A stretch of 41,261 bases of DNA from Campylobacter portucalensis (GCF_009690845.1 NZ_VWSJ01000005.1:1-41261), one strand, 5' to 3'. Positions 32,744-41,261 are shown, numbered from the stretch's first letter. Notes: a model not told the origin generated them from the letters alone. Program-made: numbers and translations.

Positions 32744-34081
32744 CTACCTTAAAAGCGAAGTTATCATTATTATCAAAACTGCAACAGGTGCAATAAATCT
32801 TAAAACAAAATACCAAATTTCAAAGAATTTTTCACTCATACAATGAGAAAAAAACTCCTTTAAACTCTCTTTTTTCAATACAAACCCCACAAAAATAGCA
32901 GCAAAAAATCCACCAAGTGGCATTATTATATTTGAAGCCAAATAATCAAGAAGATCAAAAAAACTCTTACCAAAAAATGTTAAATTTTTACTTGAAAATT
33001 CTATATAAGAAAATATGCATAAAATTCCTAACATATAAACTATGAAGCCTATTATAAAAATGGCTTTTTTACGACTAAATTTATACTCATTTATAAGATA
33101 AAAAATAAAAGGCTCTACCATCGAAACAGCACTTGTTAATCCTGCAAAAAATAAAGCGGTAAAAAATAAAATTGCTAAAATATTTCCCAAAATTCCCATA
33201 TTTGCAAAAAGAGTGGCTAAGGATATAAATATTAATCCAGGACCTTGCGATGTAGGATCTGCATTAAATTCAAATATAAAAGTAAAAACTATTAACCCCA
33301 TCATAATGCCTATTAAGACATTAATAGCAATTATAGAAAAAGTGCTTTTTATAAAATTTGCACCATCATTTAAGCTTGCTGAGTAGGTAATTATACTTCC
33401 AGCACCTATTGACATACTGAAAAAAGCAAGCCCTAATGCACTTAATAAGGAAGTTGCATTTAAAGATGAAAAATTTGGCACAAATAAAAATTTAACAGCA
33501 CTAAAAAACCCATCCATACTCATAGAATAAAATAACATAATCAATAAAAGCACAAACAAAGTAGGCATCATCCAAACATTTAATCTCTCAATACCATTTA
33601 TAACACCTTTTGAAACAACATAAAATGTTATAAAAAACACTATACTAAAGCATAAAATTTGGCTCACATAATCTTGATGAAGTAAATTTTTAAATACCAT
33701 CTCACCAGCCGTAATATCTTTTGGAAGCTCAAAAAAACTCATATAAAAATATTTAACTATCCAACCAATAATAATACTATAAAAAGATACTATCAAAATA
33801 GCACCAATTATACTAAAACCTACAATTGACCAAGCTTTTTTATGCTTAGGGGCTAACATTTTATAAGCATTAACTGGATCTTTTTGGCTAATTTTGCCGA
33901 TACAAAGTTCAGCCAAAAATATAGTAAAACCAACACAAATTATTAAAAAAAGATATAATATTATAAAAGCTGAACCGCCATTTGTCCCAACAAGTGTTGG
34001 AAATTTCCAAGCATTTCCTAGCCCCACAGCACTGCCAGCAACTGCTAAAATAAAGCCTATTTTACTAAATTTTTCATTCAA
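32744..34081 (-). CDS. NSS-family sodium-dependent transporter (first of a tandem triplet)
   Basis: A 445-residue transporter, the promoter-proximal member of the triplet. It has the same N-terminal signature (GSAVGLGNAWKFPTLVGTNGG) and a central segment with Ser-rich helices (SIGAGSIITYSASLNDG). The C-terminus again ends in a LRFIAPVAVLIIM helix. Divergence in mid-protein relative to the neighbouring copies suggests different substrates. The promoter should lie in the 112 bp between this start and hspR; that stretch is AT-rich and I could not choose a single -10. Confidence 0.92.
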   Translation of the reverse strand: MNEKFSKIGFILAVAGSAVGLGNAWKFPTLVGTNGGSAFIILYLFLIICVGFTIFLAELCIGKISQKDPVNAYKMLAPKHKKAWSIVGFSIIGAILIVSFYSIIIGWIVKYFYMSFFELPKDITAGEMVFKNLLHQDYVSQILCFSIVFFITFYVVSKGVINGIERLNVWMMPTLFVLLLIMLFYSMSMDGFFSAVKFLFVPNFSSLNATSLLSALGLAFFSMSIGAGSIITYSASLNDGANFIKSTFSIIAINVLIGIMMGLIVFTFIFEFNADPTSQGPGLIFISLATLFANMGILGNILAILFFTALFFAGLTSAVSMVEPFIFYLINEYKFSRKKAIFIIGFIVYMLGILCIFSYIEFSSKNLTFFGKSFFDLLDYLASNIIMPLGGFFAAIFVGFVLKKESLKEFFSHCMSEKFFEIWYFVLRFIAPVAVLIIMITSLLR

Positions 34082-34193
34082 AATTTACCCTTTTTATAAA
34101 TTTTGATATATTAGCATATTTTGGCTTTTAAAAGATAAAATTTATATAAATTTATGAAAATAGATTAAATTTTGTGTATAAAATTAACAAAAT

Positions 34194-34568
34194 CTAATTT
34201 TTATCATCTAAAAATATTAACTCAAAGCTATTTTTTCTTTTAATTAAAGATCGATTTTTAGAATTGTTTAAATTTAAATTTTCATTTTCTTGCCTTAATT
34301 CATCTATTATTTTTTCATATTCTTCTATTTGATTTTTTAATCTAAAAATAACATCAACTCCAGCTAAATTTACCCCAAGATTTCTAGTTAATCTTAAGAT
34401 CATTTTGATAGTATCCATATCTCTTTGAGAATAAAGCCTCATTTTACCATCAGTTCTACCTGGTTTTACAAGACCTTCTCTTTCATATTGTCTAAGAGTT
34501 TGTGGATGTATGTCTAGTGCTTTTGCTACAACACTAATTAAAAAAACCGGTTCATCATAATCTCTCAT
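34194..34568 (-). CDS. hspR: HspR, MerR-type heat-shock repressor
   Basis: A 124-residue MerR-family regulator. The winged helix-turn-helix spans the first 70 residues (PVFLISVVAKALDIHPQTLRQYEREGLV, then RLYSQRDMDTIKMILRLT), followed by a coiled-coil segment (KNQIEEYEKIIDELRQENENL) and a short basic tail. Residues HPQTLRQYEREGLVKP are characteristic of HspR, which represses chaperone operons with DnaK or other chaperones as co-repressors. It follows cbpA by 9 bp in the same operon, the usual cbpA-hspR pairing in Campylobacter and Helicobacter, so it probably represses itself. I looked for a HAIR-type operator upstream of cbpA and did not find a convincing one. Confidence 0.9.
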   Translation of the reverse strand: MRDYDEPVFLISVVAKALDIHPQTLRQYEREGLVKPGRTDGKMRLYSQRDMDTIKMILRLTRNLGVNLAGVDVIFRLKNQIEEYEKIIDELRQENENLNLNNSKNRSLIKRKNSFELIFLDDKN

Positions 34569-34577
34569 AAAATTTCC

Positions 34578-35435
34578 TTATAATTTTTCTTCAAGTATTT
34601 TTATAACTTCACTATCAAGTTTATTTATATCTGGCAATAAAACATTTATCTTTAAATACATATCGCCATAAATTTTTGTATTTCTGTTTTGAATACCATA
34701 GCCTTTTAAACGAATTTTTTGCCCATTTTTAGTGTTGGGCGAAATTTTGATATTTACATTTTTTCTAAATGTTTTTACTTCAACTTTGCCGCCAAATAAA
34801 GCTGTTTTTAAAGGTATATCCATATTTTTATACAAATCATCTCCCTTTAATTCAAATTCACTATCATTAAAAACTACAATTTCAATAATTAAATCACCAA
34901 TCTCAGATGTTCTAGATGACTTTTTACCTCTGCTTCTTACTCTTAATTTTTCCCCATTTTTAATACCTGCAGGAATTCTTATTTTGATAATTTTTCCATC
35001 TAAATTTATCTCTTTTTCGCCCCCTGTTATCGAAAAATCAAAATCTATATTTAATTTTGCGTGAATATCTAAATTTTCACTAAAATTTCCACCAAATGAA
35101 CCAAAATCAAAATCAAAAGAACTATTTTTAAAACCTCTTTCAAAAATATTTTTTAAAATTTCATCCAAATCTCCCATATTTGCTGAATTTCTAGCAAAAT
35201 CACTAAAATTTTGACCACCAAACATATTATCGCCGTATATGTCGTATTGCTTTCTTTTACTTTCATCGCTTAAAATTTCATAAGCTGCGTTTATCTCTTT
35301 AAACTTTTCTTCCGCTTCTTTTTCTTTATTTATATCTGGGTGATATTTTCTTGCAAGACGTCTATATGCTTTTTTTATGTCTTCATTGCTTGCGTTTTTG
35401 CTAACACCAAGTGTTTCGTATAAGCTATTACTCAT
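34578..35435 (-). CDS. cbpA: CbpA-type DnaJ co-chaperone
   Basis: A 285-residue J-domain protein without the zinc-finger region, thus CbpA-like rather than DnaJ. The J domain (residues 1-70) has the HPD loop in [12 protein letters not shown], which stimulates DnaK ATPase. A Gly/Phe-rich linker follows ([12 protein letters not shown]), then two beta-barrel substrate-binding domains ([19 protein letters not shown] and a second, [22 protein letters not shown]). It heads the cbpA-hspR operon, driven by a consensus promoter at 35485-35513, and lies divergent from the response regulator gene. Confidence 0.92.
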   Translation of the reverse strand: MSNSLYETLGVSKNASNEDIKKAYRRLARKYHPDINKEKEAEEKFKEINAAYEILSDESKRKQYDIYGDNMFGGQNFSDFARNSANMGDLDEILKNIFERGFKNSSFDFDFGSFGGNFSENLDIHAKLNIDFDFSITGGEKEINLDGKIIKIRIPAGIKNGEKLRVRSRGKKSSRTSEIGDLIIEIVVFNDSEFELKGDDLYKNMDIPLKTALFGGKVEVKTFRKNVNIKISPNTKNGQKIRLKGYGIQNRNTKIYGDMYLKINVLLPDINKLDSEVIKILEEKL

Positions 35436-35484
35436 ATAAATTTTCCTTTTTTTGATACTATATTTTATAATTTTTTTAAGTGTG

Positions 35485-35513
35485 ATTATATCAAAAACTT
35501 TAGCCTATGTCAA
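35485..35513 (-). promoter_or_regulatory. consensus sigma-70 promoter of cbpA-hspR
   Basis: The minus strand has TTGACA (35508-35513), exactly 17 bp, then TATAAT (35485-35490). This perfect consensus is unusual in a Campylobacter-like genome and fits a strong promoter kept in check by HspR. It lies 50 bp before the cbpA ATG. Confidence 0.8.
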
Positions 35514-35661
35514 TCAACTTTATATAATACAACATTAAATTTTATATTAATTTTGATTTAAAGAATTTAAAAAAACATAAAAGCTTTATTTATTGTAATT
35601 AAAAATTTTAATGAAATTTAACAATACATTTGATATAATCTCTAAAATTTAAGGATTTGAA

Positions 35662-36336
35662 ATGAAAAATATTTTAATGATAGAAGATAATGTTGAATTA
35701 GCTGAAATTTTAACTGAGTATTTAGAGAGTTTTGATATAAAAGTTACAACTGTAGATGATCCATATATTGGGCTTTCTAAGTTAAATTTAGAAAATTTTG
35801 ATTTAGTTATTTTAGATCTTACCTTGCCTGGGCTTGATGGTCTTGAAGTTTGTAAAGAGATTCGCAAAAATAGTACAATTCCTATCATAATCTCGAGTGC
35901 AAGACACGATCTAACAGATAAAATAAACGCTTTTGATTTTGGAGCTGATGATTATATGCCAAAACCATACGATCCGCAAGAATTGCTTGCTAGGATAAAT
36001 AACTTAATTAGACGAAAAAATGACATCAAACAAAACGAAAATTTAAAAAACAAGGATTTAATTATAAATGAATTTGAACATATAATCACTTTTAAATCAA
36101 AACCGCTAAATTTAACGGTTGCTGAATATGATATATTGAGATATTTAATAAAAAAAGAAGGTGGAGCAATAACAAGAGAAGAGCTTATTTATAATTGTGA
36201 TTCTATTAGTGAAAACTCTACAAATAAGAGCATAGATGTAATAATAGGTCGCATAAGGTCAAAACTTGGTGAGGACTCAAAAGATCCTAAATACATTCAT
36301 GCAATACGCGGCATAGGATATAAATTTATTCAATAA
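35662..36336 (+). CDS. OmpR-family response regulator (RacR/ArsR-like)
   Basis: A 224-residue regulator. In the receiver domain (1-115), acidic residues E8/D9, phosphoacceptor D52 in VILDLTLPG, and Lys in YMPKPYD are visible. The C-terminal winged-helix DNA-binding domain has TVAEYDILRYLIKKEGG and the terminal IRGIGYKFI typical of OmpR/PhoB members. It resembles RacR of C. jejuni and ArsR (HP0166) of Helicobacter, and I recall racRS lying next to a J-domain chaperone gene in C. jejuni too. A TATAAT at 35634-35639 precedes it. The stop overlaps the kinase start (TAATG), so both proteins are made together. I leave the symbol blank because orthology needs alignment. Confidence 0.88.
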   Translation: MKNILMIEDNVELAEILTEYLESFDIKVTTVDDPYIGLSKLNLENFDLVILDLTLPGLDGLEVCKEIRKNSTIPIIISSARHDLTDKINAFDFGADDYMPKPYDPQELLARINNLIRRKNDIKQNENLKNKDLIINEFEHIITFKSKPLNLTVAEYDILRYLIKKEGGAITREELIYNCDSISENSTNKSIDVIIGRIRSKLGEDSKDPKYIHAIRGIGYKFIQ

Positions 36337-37613
36337 TGAAAAATTTATCTATATTTTATACAATAACTTTTATTTTTATCTTATCTACAACTAGTACTGC
36401 ACTAGCTTTTTTATGGCTAATGAACTACGATAAACAAAACTATTCAAATGAACTAAACACAAAATACTCTATCATTTCAAGTGCAACACTTTTTAAAATG
36501 GCAGGTCTTATCACTCAAAAAGAGTATGAAAACAGAATAAAAGATTTTAATATTAAAATATTAGATGATGAAGACAAAAAAGATGATGTGATAAAAAATG
36601 GTGAAATTTTAGAAGAGATTGAAATTGATATAGGATCTTCAGCAATTATCCTTTATAAAAAAAATCATTTCTTAAAAATAAATCAGAACAAAGATGTTTT
36701 AGTTATTCAAGATGGAGATTATCAACAATATCGATATGATATCATAAAGGTAATTTTTGCAATAGTTTTTTTAATTAATATCATATCGTATATTTTTATA
36801 ATCAGAAAAATAAAACCACTTAGAAAACTTAAACGCCAAATAGATAAATTTGCTAGCGGAAATTTAAACATCCTAAACACCAGTACTGGAAAAGATGAAA
36901 TTAGCGTAGTGGCACAAGCATTCTATGATGCTGTTATGCAAATAAAAAAATTAAATGAATCAAGACAACTATTTTTAAGAAATATAATGCATGAGCTAAA
37001 AACTCCAATCACAAAAGGAAGAATTGTAGTTGAAATGATAGAAGATAGTAAAAACAAAACAAGACTTATTGGTGTCTTTACAAAATTAGAAGAGCTAATC
37101 AACGAATTTTCTACTCTTGAGAGAGCTACATCTGGCATTATGATAGATGAAGTAAGTCAATGTTTTTTACAAGATTTAATCGGTGAAGCAACAAATTTAG
37201 CTATGTGTGGAAGCGATTTAGTTGAAAATAACTCAAAAAATATCCAAATTTATGTTCAAAAAAAGCTTTTTGTGATTGCAATTAAAAATTTAATAGACAA
37301 TGGAGTGAAATATTCTACCGATCAAAAAATAAAAATTTATTTAGAAAATAATAATCTTGAATTTCACACAACAGGAAAAAAGTTGCAAAAAGACTTTAGC
37401 TACTATATAGAGCCATTTACAAAAGGAAAAAATGCTTTTGAAAGCTTTGGTTTGGGGCTTTATATAGTTGATAATATCATAAAATCTCACTCGATGAAAT
37501 TTTGCTATAGATATGAAGATGGTGTCAATATTTTTAGCTTTGATGGTATCGATAAAATCTTAGTCAAAACCAATAACGATTTAAATTTAAACATTATTGA
37601 TAAAGTTTTATAA
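36336..37613 (+). CDS. sensor histidine kinase (RacS/ArsS-like)
   Basis: A 425-residue membrane sensor. Transmembrane helix 1 is at about 7-29, a periplasmic sensor domain of about 105 residues follows, and helix 2 is at about 137-156. Next come a HAMP linker (RKIKPLRKLKRQIDKFASG) and an H box NIMHELKTPITKG with phosphoacceptor His219. The ATPase domain is abbreviated: N box KNLIDNGVKYS and G box SFGLGLYIVDNII. HELKTPITKGR and the acidic sensor domain recall ArsS/RacS kinases. The signal cannot be read; acid or respiratory state are possibilities by analogy only. It is co-translated with the response regulator. Confidence 0.88.
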   Translation: MKNLSIFYTITFIFILSTTSTALAFLWLMNYDKQNYSNELNTKYSIISSATLFKMAGLITQKEYENRIKDFNIKILDDEDKKDDVIKNGEILEEIEIDIGSSAIILYKKNHFLKINQNKDVLVIQDGDYQQYRYDIIKVIFAIVFLINIISYIFIIRKIKPLRKLKRQIDKFASGNLNILNTSTGKDEISVVAQAFYDAVMQIKKLNESRQLFLRNIMHELKTPITKGRIVVEMIEDSKNKTRLIGVFTKLEELINEFSTLERATSGIMIDEVSQCFLQDLIGEATNLAMCGSDLVENNSKNIQIYVQKKLFVIAIKNLIDNGVKYSTDQKIKIYLENNNLEFHTTGKKLQKDFSYYIEPFTKGKNAFESFGLGLYIVDNIIKSHSMKFCYRYEDGVNIFSFDGIDKILVKTNNDLNLNIIDKVL

Positions 37614-37867
37614 TTTTGAAGGCTAAAATTATGTAAAAATCTTACTTAAGATGAGAGTTTATTTGATCAATAAAGCTTATTGCAACATCTTTAAAACATT
37701 TCAAATTTAGCTTTTTATCAAAATAACTTAGCTTAAATTTAAAAATAAAGTGTTTTTAGAACTTAAATATATAAGCCCACTAAACTTCATTTTTATTTAA
37801 AAATTAGTAAAGAAAATTTATAGAATTCAAAAACACAAAATCAAATTTTCTTTACTATATTTATAAT

Positions 37868-38782
37868 TTATTTAAATAAATCTGTTGATAGATATCTTTC
37901 CCCAGTATCGCAAAGCACAGTTAATATCGTTTTACCACTATTTTCACTTCTATTTGCAACTAAATTTGAAGCAAAAATATTTGCCCCGCTTGAAATTCCA
38001 ACCAAAAGCCCCTCTTTTCTAGCTAAATTTTTAGCGGTTTCAAAAGCATCTTCATTGCTTACAGTAATAATCTCATCTATCAAACTTTTATCTAAATTTT
38101 CTGGTATAAAATTTGCTCCAATGCCTTGAATTTTATGGCTTCCTGCTACACCTTGACTAAGAAGTGGCGAACTTTTTGGCTCAACTGCAATTATTTTTAC
38201 ATTTGGATTTTTTTCTTTTAAAATTTTACCAACCCCGCTTATCGTTCCACCAGTACCAAAACCAGCCACAAAAACATCCAAATTACCATCCGTTGATTCT
38301 AAGATTTCTCTTGCAGTTGTAACTTCGTGAATTTTTGGATTTGCAGGATTTTCAAACTGACTTGGAATAAATGAGTTTTTATTTTTACTTGCAAGTTTCA
38401 AGCTCTCATCTAATGCACCTTTCATTCCTAAAATTGGATCTGTTAAAACAAGCTTTGCACCAAAAGCAGCTAAAAGCTTTTGTCTTTCAATACTCATCGA
38501 ACTTGGCATAGTTAAAATAAGTTTTAGTCCATAATAAGCACAAACCATCGCTAGTCCAACTCCAGTATTTCCGCTAGTTGGTTCTATTATTATGGTATTT
38601 TCATTAATTAAATTTTTATCAAAAGCATCTTTTATCATCGCATAAGCTATCCTGTCTTTTACAGAATGACTTGGATTTAAAAATTCAGCTTTTGCTAAAA
38701 TGGTTGCATTTTTAGAAAATTTATTTATTTTCACTAAAGGCGTATTACCGATAAGTTCAGTTACATTTTGTGCTATTTTCAT
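37868..38782 (-). CDS. cysK: O-acetylserine sulfhydrylase (cysteine synthase)
   Basis: A 304-residue PLP enzyme of the beta family. The PLP lysine is Lys42 in NPSHSVKDRIAY, the substrate loop is PTSGNTGVGLA, and the phosphate-binding glycine loop is GFGTGGTISGVGK. It makes cysteine from O-acetylserine and sulfide in the cytoplasm. It is the last gene of the metY - Rrf2 - cysK operon, 13 bp after the regulator. CysK and CysM are hard to separate by eye; the SGANIFA and C-terminal TVLCDTGERYLST segments fit CysK. The 254-bp gap to the convergent kinase gene holds nothing I recognise. Confidence 0.92.
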   Translation of the reverse strand: MKIAQNVTELIGNTPLVKINKFSKNATILAKAEFLNPSHSVKDRIAYAMIKDAFDKNLINENTIIIEPTSGNTGVGLAMVCAYYGLKLILTMPSSMSIERQKLLAAFGAKLVLTDPILGMKGALDESLKLASKNKNSFIPSQFENPANPKIHEVTTAREILESTDGNLDVFVAGFGTGGTISGVGKILKEKNPNVKIIAVEPKSSPLLSQGVAGSHKIQGIGANFIPENLDKSLIDEIITVSNEDAFETAKNLARKEGLLVGISSGANIFASNLVANRSENSGKTILTVLCDTGERYLSTDLFK

Positions 38783-38795
38783 ATTCTTTCCTTTT

Positions 38796-39209
38796 TTAAA
38801 TAACGAAATTTAAATATTTTTCATCTTTTTGTTTTTGTTTTAAAATTTGACTTAAGGGTTCATCTAAAATTTTCTTAATCTCTTCATCGCATTCATTGAA
38901 AAAACTCATAATAGCACTATCTTTGATATTTAAATTTGTGATTTTTATATCTTTTTCTAATGCATTAAAAATTTCAAAAAATGTTATCTCATCTAAGCTT
39001 TTTTTTAAAAAATAACCACCTCCTTTGCCCTTTAGACTAGAGATTAAAGCACTATTTCTAAGATCATTTAAAATTTGCTCTAAATAACCTTTAGAAATTC
39101 CTGTTTTATCAGAAATTTCTTTTATAGAAATTGGTGAAATCTCGCTTGCTTTTGCTATTTCAAAAATGGCCATCAATCCATAAATTCCTTTAGTTGTTAA
39201 TAATGCCAT
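38796..39209 (-). CDS. Rrf2-family regulator lacking Fe-S cysteines (CymR-like)
   Basis: A 137-residue Rrf2-family protein with the winged helix-turn-helix (KGIYGLMAIFEIAKA, ISIKEISDKTGISKGYLEQILNDLRNS) and wing (LKGKGGGYFLKK). The C-terminal half contains a single cysteine, so the three-cysteine cluster ligand set of IscR/NsrR/RirA is absent. In Bacillus and Staphylococcus the Rrf2 protein CymR similarly lacks those cysteines and controls cysteine metabolism together with CysK. Here the gene lies between metY (1-bp overlap, TAATG) and cysK, so control of this sulfur operon, perhaps with CysK as partner, is a reasonable inference. Confidence 0.85.
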   Translation of the reverse strand: MALLTTKGIYGLMAIFEIAKASEISPISIKEISDKTGISKGYLEQILNDLRNSALISSLKGKGGGYFLKKSLDEITFFEIFNALEKDIKITNLNIKDSAIMSFFNECDEEIKKILDEPLSQILKQKQKDEKYLNFVI

Positions 39210-40468
39210 TATTTTAAAGCCGCCTCTAAATCTGCTATTAAATCATCCGCACTTTCCAGACCAACACTTAATCTTATAAGCCCTTGATTTATTCCAACCC
39301 TATCTAGCTCATCTTGGTTAAGTTGTGAGTGAGTTGTTGAAGCTGGATGAGTTATAATCGATTTACTATCTCCTATATTTACTACAACTGAGAAAATTTT
39401 TGTGCTATTTACAATTTTTTTTGCACTTTCAAAATCACTAACTTCAAAACTTAAAAGCCCACTAGCTAAGCCATCTTTAAATTTATCTTTTACAAATCTA
39501 TTATCAAAACCAGGATAATTTACTTTTTTTACTTTTGGATGATTTTTTAAAAAATTAGCCACTTTTAGAGCATTTTGAGAGTGTTTTTCTACTCTTATTG
39601 ATAAAGTTTCTAATCCTTGTATTAGCTGAAAAGCATTAAATGGAGAAATACTAACTCCAATATCTCTTAAAACAGTAAGCCTAAGTCTTAGAGTATATAT
39701 ATCAAAATTATCTATTAAATCAGTATAAACAAGTCCATGATAGCTCTCATCTGGTTCATTGAAATGCGGATATCTTGGGTTTGATTTAAGTTTTGAGTTT
39801 AAATTTTTGTTAGATATAATTACTCCGCCAAGGCTAAGTCCTTGACCGCTTATATACTTGCTAGCACTATGTATAACAACATCAACTCCATCTTTTAAAG
39901 GATTGTAAAGAATTGGTGTTGCTACGGTATTATCAGCTATTGTTATTACATTATATTTTTGTGCTATTTTAACTATTTCATCTACATTGGCCACTGAAAT
40001 TTGAGGATTTGAAAGAGTTTCAAAAAAAATTGCCTTTGTGTTTTCATCTATCAAACCGTCTAAATTTGATGGATTTTGACTATCAAAAATTTTAGCTTTA
40101 ATTCCAAATCTTTTTATAGTGTGAGTTAAAAGAGTTGTAGCACCTCCATAAATTTGCTCTGCTACTATTATATTATCTCCAACACCAGCTAAATTTACAA
40201 CCGCACTAAAAATTGCAGCTTGACCACTAGATGTAGCGATGCCTGCTGCTCCATCTTCTAGTGCTGCCATTCTAGCTTCAAAAACATCAACCGTTGGATT
40301 TGTAAGGCGTGAGTAAATTTGCCCTAAACTCCTTAAAGCAAATCTATCAGCAGCCACTTCTGCCGAACCAAAATCATAAGCGGTGCTAAAATATATAGGA
40401 ACAGCCATCGAACCGTGTCCAAATTTTGAGTCATAACCTGCATGGGTTGCTAGAGTTTCTTTTTGCAT
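39209..40468 (-). CDS. metY: O-acetylhomoserine sulfhydrylase (MetY-type)
   Basis: A 419-residue PLP enzyme of the Cys/Met metabolism family. The PLP lysine Lys204 lies in HSASKYISGQG, with SSGQAAIF and ADNTVATP upstream. N-terminal features (TLATHAGYD, VPIYFSTAYDF) and a length over 400 favour O-acetylhomoserine sulfhydrylase (homocysteine from O-acetylhomoserine and sulfide) over cystathionine synthase or lyase. It is the first gene of the sulfur operon, with a near-consensus promoter at 40497-40525 and an AAAAGGA ribosome site. The operon thus carries the two sulfide-fixing enzymes for Met and Cys. Confidence 0.9.
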   Translation of the reverse strand: MQKETLATHAGYDSKFGHGSMAVPIYFSTAYDFGSAEVAADRFALRSLGQIYSRLTNPTVDVFEARMAALEDGAAGIATSSGQAAIFSAVVNLAGVGDNIIVAEQIYGGATTLLTHTIKRFGIKAKIFDSQNPSNLDGLIDENTKAIFFETLSNPQISVANVDEIVKIAQKYNVITIADNTVATPILYNPLKDGVDVVIHSASKYISGQGLSLGGVIISNKNLNSKLKSNPRYPHFNEPDESYHGLVYTDLIDNFDIYTLRLRLTVLRDIGVSISPFNAFQLIQGLETLSIRVEKHSQNALKVANFLKNHPKVKKVNYPGFDNRFVKDKFKDGLASGLLSFEVSDFESAKKIVNSTKIFSVVVNIGDSKSIITHPASTTHSQLNQDELDRVGINQGLIRLSVGLESADDLIADLEAALK

Positions 40469-40496
40469 ATTTTATCCTTTTTATAAAATTTCGGCA

Positions 40497-40525
40497 ATTA
40501 TAACAAAAATAAAAATAAAAGTCAA
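40497..40525 (-). promoter_or_regulatory. sigma-70-type promoter of the metY operon
   Basis: The minus strand shows TTGACT (40520-40525) and TATAAT (40497-40502) with a 17-bp T-rich spacer, 29 bp before the metY ATG. Control by the Rrf2 regulator encoded in the operon would act near here, but no clear operator is visible. Confidence 0.75.
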
Positions 40526-40678
40526 GGTTTTTTATATATATTAATTATTTTTAAAAATAACGATTTTTTAGTAATTTATTTGCATTAATAAAATAAATAT
40601 TTTGAATACATATTTATTTACTAAGATATAATTATAAAAATTTTATTTTTTAAGATATAATTTTTAGAGGAGTAAAAT

Positions 40679-41011
40679 TTGAATAATTTAGATAAAGAAA
40701 AACGAGTTAAATACATAAGAGCGTTAGAAAGGTTTGTAAAATCCGCTATTTTGATTTTAAAACGCGATGATTTTGATAGTGAGCTTTTTAGAAAACGTAT
40801 TAATAAAAATTTAGAGGCACTAAATAAAGTAGAAGCTATTTTTTTAGATCAACCATATACAAAGGCCTTAGAAAATTTTGCTAAAACATTGATTTTAGAA
40901 GATGATAGAGAAATTTTGATAAAACAAGCGAATTTATTAGGAAAGCTCAAAAATTCTAAAAATTATAGAAAAGATAAGCATAAAACTCTAAAATTTAAAG
41001 ATGAGTTTTAG
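40679..41011 (+). CDS. small conserved-looking hypothetical protein
   Basis: A 110-residue, lysine-rich, probably all-helical cytoplasmic protein (MNNLDKEKRVKYIRALERFVKSAILILKRDDFD...). I do not recognise a family. The start is TTG at 40679, supported by a strong GAGGAG six bases upstream, so the gene is likely real. Two copies of AAGATATAAT precede it (around 40622 and 40652); the upstream one gives a -10 at a usable distance. It stands alone between the divergent metY operon and tRNA-Lys. Confidence 0.65.
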   Translation: MNNLDKEKRVKYIRALERFVKSAILILKRDDFDSELFRKRINKNLEALNKVEAIFLDQPYTKALENFAKTLILEDDREILIKQANLLGKLKNSKNYRKDKHKTLKFKDEF

Positions 41012-41088
41012 AGTTTAATTAGTAAATTTTAAAAAATTAAGCTAAATTTAAATGATTTAATTATAGAATTAATTTTTTAAATTTATAT

Positions 41089-41164
41089 GTCTCATTAGCT
41101 CAGCTGGTAGAGCATCTGACTCTTAATCAGGTGGTCGCAGGTTCGATCCCTGCATGGGACACCA
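41089..41164 (+). tRNA. tRNA-Lys (anticodon CUU)
   Basis: A 76-nt plus-strand cloverleaf, GTCTCATTAGCTCAGCTGG at the 5' end, acceptor stem with one G-U pair, and encoded CCA. The anticodon loop CTCTTAA gives CUU. In such an AT-rich genome AAG is the minor lysine codon, so this is presumably an extra species beside tRNA-Lys(UUU). Confidence 0.93.
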
Positions 41165-41261
41165 TCTTTTATCACTACACAAAATATCTTATTTAAATTT
41201 ATTATCATTTTAAACACGCTAATTTTATAAATTCAATATTTTCAATAATAATAATGAATTT

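Noticed and set aside
34141-34193. Terminator after hspR formed by ATTTTGT / ACAAAAT
   Set aside because: The stem is seven A/T-dominated pairs with an 11-base loop, which is expected often by chance in this DNA.
35436-35661. HAIR-type HspR operator upstream of cbpA
   Set aside because: I found AAGT/ACTT fragments but no inverted repeat close to the known CTTGAGT-N7-ACTCAAG pattern.

Overview
The window is chromosomal DNA of a very AT-rich epsilonproteobacterium (Campylobacterota), most likely a Campylobacter species. Three things point there: the strongly A/T-biased codon use, the futalosine-type menaquinone genes, and the gene order DUF2018 - polyprenyl synthase - hemA - proS - fxsA-like - hemC - ubiD, which I recall from Campylobacter jejuni (around Cj0540-Cj0546). 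Species cannot be fixed by eye. Family assignments come from reading the translations; no database search was run.

Layout. (1) 51-4821, minus: a probable operon of mqnE, an NCS2 purine permease, a purine phosphoribosyltransferase, a GT-C-type membrane glycosyltransferase and a lone pseudopilin. (2) 4986-10752, plus: glmS, an NSS transporter and a TonB-dependent siderophore receptor whose promoter spacer is a run of 15 T. (3) 10783-11767: about 1 kb with no gene I can recognise. (4) 11768-19078, minus: a tightly overlapping seven-gene housekeeping operon for haem, menaquinone/prenyl and prolyl-tRNA synthesis. (5) 19292-29848: an integrated filamentous phage (inovirus) in the 3' end of the initiator tRNA gene, bounded by a perfect 49-bp direct repeat with a period of 10,508 bp. 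(6) 29804-30009: tRNA-fMet and tRNA-Gln with their shared promoter. (7) 30046-34081, minus: three tandem paralogous NSS transporters. (8) 34194-37613: hspR and cbpA (minus), divergent from a RacRS/ArsRS-like two-component system. (9) 37868-40468, minus: a metY - Rrf2 regulator - cysK sulfur operon. (10) 40679-41164: a small conserved-looking hypothetical gene and tRNA-Lys(CUU).

The prophage is the most interesting part. On the circularised genome its genes run rep - integrase - att - toxin/antitoxin - Mrr-like nuclease and repressor (opposite strand) - ssDNA-binding-like protein - major coat - two small membrane proteins - large pIII-like adsorption protein - pVI-like - Zot/pI ATPase - pIV secretin - rep. 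That is the canonical Ff order with an integration and cargo cassette inserted between the rep and ssDNA-binding genes. The secretin/rep junction matches the Ff intergenic region (packaging signal and origins), and here it holds compact DNA hairpins with GAA loops. The cargo (a YafQ-like toxin pair and a membrane-anchored Mrr-type nuclease) looks like stability or exclusion functions.

The chromosomal genes also connect with each other. MqnE, the polyprenyl synthase and the UbiD-family decarboxylase all serve menaquinone synthesis. hemA and hemC serve tetrapyrrole synthesis. metY and cysK share an operon with an Rrf2-type regulator that lacks the IscR iron-sulfur cysteines.
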